Below, piece by piece: positions 62,301 through 64,000 of a DNA stretch of 64,000 nt. The notes beneath the pieces are model-generated. The model saw only the letters and a program-made list of their open reading frames with translations, did no database searches and was not told where the DNA came from. Source of the stretch: Planctomycetota bacterium (GTDB taxonomy: Bacteria; Planctomycetota; MHYJ01; JACQXL01). The stretch covers positions 1-64,000 of the forward strand of contig JACRIK010000012.1 of the NCBI GenBank assembly GCA_016235865.1. Reading direction: 5' to 3'. A program made the position numbers and the translations under genes. How positions within the stretch are numbered: position 1 is the stretch's first letter; every line of letters begins with the position of its first letter.

Positions 62301-64000
62301 TGCGGTAAAGGTGCGGGTCTATAGCGTGGATGATCCGCCGATAGTCGGAGATGACGGCGCCTCGGCCAAGTCACAACCTGCCTTTAAGATAAAGGGTAAT
62401 TTGGAGCTAACTAACCCGGCAGGCAATATTAACTGGTATGTCCAAGACCCGCAGACCATCCAGTGGAATACCTATGGATTGATTGAACAGGTCAAGGTGG
62501 AATACTCAATAGATGACGGTATCTCTTATCCTTATGTGATTACGGCGTCGCATCCGGCCGGAGTCGGCAGCGGTTCCTGTCCCTGGAGCGTCCAGGACCA
62601 TTATACGGATAAGTTACGTATCAAGGTAACTGATGTTTCGTCATATACCACAGACCTTGACCTGAAGATTTATAACGAATCGCCGGCCTATACCACCACG
62701 GCGATGAATAAAATCAGGAGCAAGATTGACGCTGTAGGCGTTCCGGCTATAGCTATGATTGACAACTGGTATAATATCACCTGGACCAGGACCGGGTCAA
62801 TCCCGACCGTCAAGATAGAATACTTCAAGGGCGCCACCGCTACCGAGATTACGCCTTCCACGGACGGCATGACCAATACCTATTCCTGGCAGGTGCCCAA
62901 TGATATCTATTATGGCGCCTTTATCCGGGTGTCCGATACCCGGGACTACAATGTCAGGAAGGATTCGGCGTCATTTGATATCAAGGGTTCTATCACGGTC
63001 GGCTCGCCGGTTACCGGCACGGCCTGGGTAGCTCTTTCCACTCAGCCCATTACCTGGAGCTGGACCGGCGCCATCGGAGAGGTCCAGATTGAATATTCCA
63101 CTGATGATTTTACCTTGGACGAAAATAGATTTACGATAACCACCTGCCCGAATACCGGCAGTTACGGCTGGTCCGTGCCGGATAGGATTGTCTATTCACC
63201 GACCCTCAAGGTTCGGGTCAGGAATACAGCCGACCTGTCCGTAGCCAGCAAATCCGGTGGTTTCAAGATTCGCGGCGCCTTCCCGACCATCATCTCGCCG
63301 GTCGGAACGGATATCTGGGAGGCCAGCAGCAGCCACACTATTTCCTGGACTACCACCGGGTCCATCAATAATGTTGATCTCTTATATAGCACCGATGACT
63401 TTGGCTCTGCGATTACGCCCATTAGTATAGGTTTGTTAAATACCGGCAGTTATTCATGGGGTGTGCCGAATATTGTCTCAAATAATGTCAAGATTCGTAT
63501 CCGCGATACCAATGACCCGACCCTGGTTTACAAGGATATGGCCGACCCGTTTGATGTCGTTGCCCGAATCCAGGTGACCAAGCCGTTGCTTAATGATATT
63601 TATCGGACCGGCGAGCTATATCAGATAAAGTGGAGAATCTGGGGTCTGGTGCCCGATATCCAGATACAAATATCGACCGATGTGGCTCATACAACCTGGG
63701 ATACCCTTTCGGGTATGCCGATAAGCAACACCTCATCATCTGACGGAAGTGTTGAGGGTGTCTATAACTGGACTGTTCCGATGAACAAGATGTCGGAGAA
63801 TGTCCTGCTCAGGGTTCAGGACAGCCGTTATCCCACCCTGGTCTACGGCGAGTCCGCCGGATTCAAGATTAAAGGGTCTATTAAGATTACGGCGCCTATT
63901 CTTAATGACGAATATATCGTTTATAAGGCCGGGACTTACGAGACCAAGCATAATATCACCTGGGTGGTGTCAGGTACCGGCGTGGGCGATGTTAAACTTC
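44326..64000 (+). CDS. Giant surface protein with LamG domains, a propeller-like insertion and about 49 Kre9/KNH-like repeats, 3' end beyond the window
   Basis: From the ATG at 44326, in phase with TAGGAG seven bases before, the frame is open to the right edge: at least 6,558 codons. Residues about 33-54 are a hydrophobic export signal or anchor. LamG-like jelly rolls lie near residues 225-411 (FTVELWIKT, KWHQIVAYRK, KIDEVALYKD), 560-1138 and 1185-1398 (LTVEAWIKN, RWHHIAGVYDG, IIDEVSLYNR). The second is split by about 380 residues holding seven blades with LAVFQGKLYAAMYG/AVYNNKLYIGPG motifs. From about residue 1585 to the edge run about 49 units of some 100 residues: W-VG-ITW-x-G, then V-IEYS-D, Y-W-VPD, V-IRV-D and FKIKGK, the Kre9/KNH-like beta fold. 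Very few Cys. It is probably a cell-surface adhesin or sheath protein; role is inferred. Confidence 0.93.
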   Translation, partial: MKFKPEKGGGWGSGNPASHIPNPESRQSQTLTHALISIVMLFVTALMVYAVIFTWDLDPATQGGYSVSDSTVITVTASSGGIAELIQQGPERRAYDNTTIEYNAGTYQAPVRLASYSDIVAGRTYVKLQSQPNGGYYSTGEFQSRKMGDATVAYSWQSLAWNDKRAAVSAAETGLGALWRMDNDVWADSTPGPKTGPLSPFNAPVFSGYTPESANGEGCFNQAGLLNGTTQYLTRATDPDIEFGRGSFTVELWIKTADADAVIIHKRSTPIASSCGWEIGIAGTNPYFSIVMDDYDADLLARAHYLQILPAGVNVADNKWHQIVAYRKAGSFGIYVDGSLYNSGVLNNPARNVDYNGVVVAAAPGLVIGRDAEATAGSYYAGKIDEVALYKDRVLTADEVSQRYQNGLGIKYQLRASDDPNFVAVNFTGPTGIGDYYISSQLPPSYDFVDRPGKYFQYKAVYETSNTATTPMLADVTVTATWVGNKVDDTPDEFDAERTNTTGASLTKGFHNQTAYHNDYIRAKPRLDLAVERNGTGADAEDGIVALYELDSNSGPVNAVDKVAGDNTGALMNGAAIVATPKFGDSSVQLDGTNDYIEIPHATNIAFKYDHTMEAWIRPTALFNSSSASSMCVFDKGGYKLWLDNSTGKLVYELEDSSGQGQWTKDLAARYVVADLGGGVDPFNVYEGIYPLAVFQGKLYAAMYGTADNDGDIFSYDGTKWELAWNRTDTDAATTELPTSAVVFQNKLYIGWASNLTHSGGTAGAAWLTVYDGTTWTDIPDYAAAGNSWGGAVLGAATYEGIYALAVYNNKLYIGPGASNNDDDLYEYSGGAWPATLRHANVDGGAGANSIVSLAVFREPTIGADRLYIGTGSNTADEAEIRRTDGTTLSGALWIPDAFYGYRSIKSMYVWNNKLYCGLGNASPDADYVIYDGLGDVVSTPGLVTDNWKLYGSGSTNYGGVTGYTANRFGGLNRFDWIKQFFAYQGRLYAVLGYGTGDAQLWYSTDGLNWTRDEALFTQTGLQYEEFRACIYGGKIFLGFGTTTGDHDVFVYTPGTLLYSQKNSWTAGTWYHVQGVYDRTVERKAYLVVDNNIEASAATNMIVNAPSRPLYIGADAVYGRYFNGLIDEVALFNKAYIGFHPSYNDGTPLVYTSPVINGPGGTKVNWDKIEWGEDERYGDELSPNLTGGLKGLWHLNNNCNDDSGSGLNGAGLTTFSSDYKFASAGVASGSFAGSFNGTSDKIVVPNNAVFTGLNQLTVEAWIKNSTLLPQSLIAKGVNPTLDFNLKISADGRPSFWVSDGGAATSVLAYGPDAKTVTDGRWHHIAGVYDGTNLMVYVDGESGAGVYYGVAPIANSASALWIGSDQDSEWYYTGIIDEVSLYNRALSVAEVLSHYKKGVGQEKYGALKFQVDTGVGFRGPDGTSATYYTYSGQSITNTPGSETIQYKVYFDSSNPLYVPRMEYACVTGKYYSAAVPNVKNNISQTYTAQIAAVTQQTKTNSWGDPTTGQVRYQFSPDNGATWYYYNGSWVNCPGPVYTDGTNLLSDLNRTIWGTFPTSPGEFKWKAYLVSDGLQAVALDSVYFTDIYFEVKEPNGSETLQAGGSYDIKWDYSGAAGATVNLEYSVNGSGGPWYVISPTAMPRPIADKLFTWNPVTTVDSTTCRIRATTDLGLTDMSDNNFSIKPTVSSTIDSVTSPANGQIYEAGTTMPITWTYSPTTGQFPTVKIEYFDNAVKRLDITTSTENDGYYDWPIPSTITITNKGSVKVSLTDNSSSRFSDGNFIIKQRINVTGKFSGTGAGAPYAFVVGSTADNITWTIDGVQADGTPGAEVVIDYSRDDFTSFIYPITSTVITGTNFYNWQIPSDVGPNYNVKVRVKAKWATYPFDAKDISDAAFKIKGEISSVGKPGAGDILKVSDGDVNTVGDAETITFTKKGNILIYKAEISTAGLGGPYYSLPISPSAGVDMGSYISTTFEVPVTTSAQCVIRISDIADSTDVSGTSSASFFTIRNRLILDKTFINDKTFIVGSATYGVGNVPITWTNRGAIPAVEVHYSKLGDFSDAVLLQTTDPNNNHNDQNGWLWTIEDSRDTFPNKTGKIRVRQVSDTNVYDINDAPFKIRGQISVITPTNGDIWVVGEDRYVTWTCQGKINQVEIRYTLDNEGDGYPVTQSIGTAPIASSNGTQYYGPWTVPNKIYNQIKVKVFDYNDNAVEGISTGLFTIRGKLEITEPLSNTKWSVGSPGIINWNPTGSIGSIQVQYLQKNTDPLVDGNWTTITTTDASAGGYTWGSVADVITPSALVRLKPATPWRSNTVVSEPFTINSKVQVGKPVLSDPYFVYNTPTQNNTYKITGTYTGTVSNVKIQYNVNDGAWQDIGVISTTGANTFGYDWQVRDNISGNVNIQVLDADTGHPSSESPESSQFSIKGYLKVMTPTAGALWTAQETRSIVWAAAGTPLAGLFDKVLIDYTSNASSGTPTWTPIVTLPGINNISSTGNTYPISVTDVVSDDCRIRVVGVDALHSDVIAESGIFTIRGYVQVVSPTALDAFTVAQTPVKIRWNKSNAVNKVAIYYRADGGGWQPIDTAYSGGGGSNAYEYDWTVPDAISGDVEVRVVDMTDATMASGDRSESLSGSFDIRGKIEAIAAPVTDDAWIVDKQKTISWTVTGSVAKVMIYYSTDNFATVTKTVTTVAVNATDVGTPYAHPTAGSGKGTYLWTLPDDIQKDVWIKVLPTDPVATGFCTPKTSGKFKIRGELKVTRPNSSTYWICNTQEPIQWEVVGSAITRLNIAYIEYNPDDSVAETTVFDTNVVATDTVIALPKYGRTYTWTVASDLSPYDPNTRVKIRISDAGGNADDDVSDAYFEIRPQIVISAPQTSDIWLISDTKSISWTWKGPATTPIKVELQKDGGVWEDLTAAVAPANPQASVGIVSWLVQDKISPNIKIRVSNANNPTNVQSTSGQFTIRGAVNSISAPAINEKWVVNDSKNIDWNQSGTFRVYIQHSKDDFASDIKNLTELTGTPGANSYFWGPIPNQIDYYGLGKIRVIDKNNSTVSKTMDSNFKVLGALRLDQPNGGTTYEVDQDIAVGWTTVSGSGTTIPNIDLHYSINDGGAYPDPAQKIATYANPGVDTKTWRVPDKIGQTVRVRVRDSAYPADVLDPSDASFRIKGKITSVVSPTAGAEITVGSPLTVTWNCVGTFPDVQFQYSRNNGVSWTDITSISTNVSGTNTFVWNIPAGELIDSSECYIKVKTLDTDWQGLSKDSGKFTIKGNVTIATPVGSSDFTVAQTNRTISGTKSAGISKIKLQWRKDGGSWNDITELTGLEGSTTWSYNTWTIPDAISDNVQVKATDTTDLAIGSASAPESAGFKVRGKIEAVTNIASGESLAVGSAKTISWTFTGTVTQAKLYYSTDNFATITKTIATVDMSAPKQAYSHPTAASGIHDYLWTVPDDISSTVKVKVAPTLPVSEGFSAPALSNEFKIVGQFTSVQWPQAGLTYEVGDTSKTIRWRVIGGSMKNVKITYKKTPASSEVTIVNSTPATDTPYSGNEYNGKYDWTQGVADAISGNVQIFIYDADNLAVSIPSPSFKIRGKLAVTYPNTGTERWEVGQNYPITWTSVGSVEFVKIEYSADNGSLWNTIDPVYANISGTNVYSSPWTIPSTITSQALIKVTDSSAYTSDTDLICSDPSDNNFKVVGKLSFTSANANYDVGEQINFQWNATGRINSVNIYYSTDNFASVTNTVATGITSTAGSNSYLWTIPNNFPAGDLNKDLRFRVFDANVDPTVRVYTDTAATSRIHGKFTVDYPNPGAPGGESWVVGENRPVTWTTVGLVTSVNVLYTIDGSNYLTFTGGAGVVNTPNGTTGISTIVPDAISNIFKVRVVAANDSYAKDDSDSEFYLKGKIDVLTPTASTRWQVSDSQDIIWRVTGSIPNVKITYDTNSGDDGYLNVISASAPATYTQISTYLWEGKCTWNIPDIAGIIGDKLRIKISTIDGNWQNLASNTLDFKVRGKIEVVAPNGGETYLVYNSPRQTTLYPIQWRVTGTGVTSVRIGVSATGTYNTILITSTSGTGLYTYNWPVSDTVTTAGLVKIWDNNYPGDTPEPVNDLSNAIFNIKSKLELTAPITTTVWEVGQPGQFTWESAGSIGDVVLEYKKADGNWESIVTTTSNAPGSYSYSWPSVANVITTTAKVRIRPVNTVYADIQESPAFSIKTRLAVDKPDGSVDYLVCNPPYQASTYPISWTYSGTVNQVQLQYKSGAGAWTPITTTSAGSAGKGIYDWQVPNAINGSVYIKVIDMDSGHPASVSPDSSEFKIKGKLIVDAPATGNEWTYQENRTITWTAVGSTGNVKVEYSLTDGATWEATTINDSAATVSGTNNTTSWSIPDVVSSTCRVRVSTTDGWQNVSAMSGKFTIKGKLQLVSHTGSEVLKVGDYLVVTGTKSLAVKKIKVEFGNDSDDYPNQTWETLIDNYTVDTGTTTWSFNSSDVAWTIPDKISPNTTTPLARIRITDKTDYPAIALQSTADNLKVIGKVSLTVAGSSPWLNDLWYVGSSQYITWTATGTVSPVNIYYSPNGITWTQIGSNIVSGSGSRAWNWDPVRDEVVAGYTARIRVTDARDEAISGTSQAFKVRGLLTLNAPSPGTPEIYRVGQTKNIQWTSTADSISSVELYYVKEGTPVLITTTASVKGSSNSYPWVIPNGGISEDVKVRVIAVIDSNVNSTGNVFYIKPELSVTSPGGASGEIYTVGQAVPITWTCVGTQPAAVNIYYDKSDENWVLLYSGHANVSGTNTASPAWTITDSSLAPAVRIQVRHPSDAAVSATSTYAFKVKGDFTNIRLDPAPGANGARVGQSYAIKWDKVGPVANVYLRYSNDDFNTVDKPVTTAAIANSGSYSWTIPDDIGLSWKVRVIDVSDSAVSNTMAAGFKIRGNFIVSDPSGGQYWRVDESQPVTWTTNGNISLVAIDYSRDGSAWIELMTKDDNTPNGTTSVNITVPDAITQTFQLRIRDRNDSTVWNPSNTLNVRGKFLVTQPLGTAIWKVGENNEIKWETTGSVQSVRLDYSVISGTDNYPYAITDSTPATSSLKAGNVYYGSYMWNNLPNIVGDYVRVRVKTIGSDWQNIDAESANFKVRGKLAVTYPNDSGITLTVGTKITVTWNTIGTVSNVELRYSTDGGSTYPNLIATGIANTGKYPDDGSGWTIPNNISKQCKIRVECMDHPADDPKVAGISANNFTIRGLLNVTQPASSDIWPVGQTKTIIWDVTGSVGNVIVEYRKVDGTWETGDTIATVDCTTPTQYSVNWVVDDAISATAKVRVRPVLDRADIAESQPFKIMGFVQVTKPNTIGEILRVGDIYTIKWAISGTMNTVKLEWSTNGIAGPWNYIDTVGAGLTGGEYNWPVSDTISGNVLIRVADSAIPEANDDSPQVLIKGKLRLDAPKGNESYLPMIIGNTYGITWTAQGSIANIVIEYTKDYSPTGTTVWITPPITTTYSNPGSNCYYWTLPLDTETTSNARIRVRNIADMSDIYSELMSTSSFRIRGNLEVTEPISGTVYVVNAPLDIKWNKSVGITQVKLEWYDPINLQWNTIGAPPIDAGGGNTYGSYAWNAPDCISGDVKIRISDWADPTTIDEGDKFRIKGNLVVGAPNGNEQWTVGTTKQITWTMTGSIQNVNIYYDVTSAFTAPVKINALPVNASLLSYDWVVTNAISANVWVKITDAGYETGTYDISNNPFMIKGALVLNSPVGGEEWIVGEKRFITWTATGTIPFVELKYSIDGGLDNYPYVITSSAPSGLGTYGYEWTIPQVNLSVANQMKVRVLDARPAFSSIVYNPPLDDFKIKGDFTVGSPANGDIRLVGIETPITWTWVGYIPNVKLEYSTDAAHTIWNTIITSTANSGSYNWLTPGNTGDLSGTVQIRVSNAADSDVKKTSTGDFRIRDRFDITYPEGSATQVAEQTNQPISWTSVSPAGKLINVRLQWSRDDFSSDINDIIVSTANDGYHLWTIPSNISSAVKVRVYSVDDPPIVGDDGASAKSQPAFKIKGNLELTNPAGNINWYVQDPQTIQWNTYGLIEQVKVEYSIDDGISYPYVITASHPAGVGSGSCPWSVQDHYTDKLRIKVTDVSSYTTDLDLKIYNESPAYTTTAMNKIRSKIDAVGVPAIAMIDNWYNITWTRTGSIPTVKIEYFKGATATEITPSTDGMTNTYSWQVPNDIYYGAFIRVSDTRDYNVRKDSASFDIKGSITVGSPVTGTAWVALSTQPITWSWTGAIGEVQIEYSTDDFTLDENRFTITTCPNTGSYGWSVPDRIVYSPTLKVRVRNTADLSVASKSGGFKIRGAFPTIISPVGTDIWEASSSHTISWTTTGSINNVDLLYSTDDFGSAITPISIGLLNTGSYSWGVPNIVSNNVKIRIRDTNDPTLVYKDMADPFDVVARIQVTKPLLNDIYRTGELYQIKWRIWGLVPDIQIQISTDVAHTTWDTLSGMPISNTSSSDGSVEGVYNWTVPMNKMSENVLLRVQDSRYPTLVYGESAGFKIKGSIKITAPILNDEYIVYKAGTYETKHNITWVVSGTGVGDVKL

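Noticed and set aside
44784-63951. Numerous minus- and plus-strand ORFs of 60-170 codons
   Set aside because: They lie opposite or out of frame to the single giant reading frame, whose repeat motifs continue without a break.

Overview
The window is a bacterial chromosome segment with compact housekeeping operons set between unusually repeat-rich intergenic stretches. The rpsB-tsf-pyrH-frr core, a class A RNase P RNA, Tat translocase, bacterial GAPDH, RecJ and short-type EF-Ts show it is bacterial. Enormous surface proteins, YD-like and propeller repeat proteins, anchored coiled-coil proteins and many small palindromic repeats would suit an uncultured Planctomycetota-like or related candidate lineage, but no marker here fixes the phylum.

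Layout. 1-6.5 kb: an exported protein cut by the left edge, a tail-anchored coiled-coil protein, a membrane GAF-STAS regulator, a YggU-family protein, and a thiolase/DUF35 pair. 6.6-9.5 kb: a YD-like repeat protein and a glutaconyl-CoA decarboxylase alpha-type carboxyltransferase. 9.6-11.7 kb: an AT-richer restriction-modification pair. 11.7-13.4 kb: about 1.7 kb of five different tandem arrays. 13.5-17.4 kb: a small membrane protein, then a 30-codon ORF with its own consensus promoter and two terminators, followed by a translationally coupled B12-type radical SAM enzyme and ATP-grasp ligase; this looks like a peptide-modification (RiPP-like) locus. 17.4-20.4 kb: a polyferredoxin-like membrane protein, an acyl-CoA dehydrogenase, tRNA-Pro and tRNA-Gly, and two GIY-YIG genes. 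20.6-27.1 kb: rpsB-tsf-pyrH-frr, a GIY-YIG cassette bounded by 20-bp inverted repeats, thiC, purA and uppS. 27.1-28 kb: two further 22-bp arrays. 28-31.6 kb: two surface or phage-like proteins. 32-41.2 kb, all minus strand: recJ, a CinA C-terminal domain protein, an ArgG-like protein, a YchF-like GTPase, tatC, two paralogous BRCT coiled-coil membrane proteins and gapA. 41.2-43.4 kb: rnpB, RNase HI and an MtnA-family isomerase. 43.4-44.3 kb: another 22-bp array. From 44.3 kb to the right edge runs one open reading frame of at least 6,558 codons: a giant surface protein with three LamG-type domains, one split by a seven-bladed propeller-like insertion, then about 49 Kre9/KNH-like beta repeats.

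Three features stand out. (1) The small peptide, radical SAM and ATP-grasp locus. (2) A dispersed two-hairpin element, at least 11 copies, whose stems differ in sequence but keep pairing, placed next to ribosome binding sites, tRNA ends and stop codons. (3) Short palindromes inserted in frame in conserved enzymes (GcdA, MtnA, CinA, DUF35 protein), resembling Rickettsia palindromic elements. Functions were assigned by reading motifs only; no database search was run.
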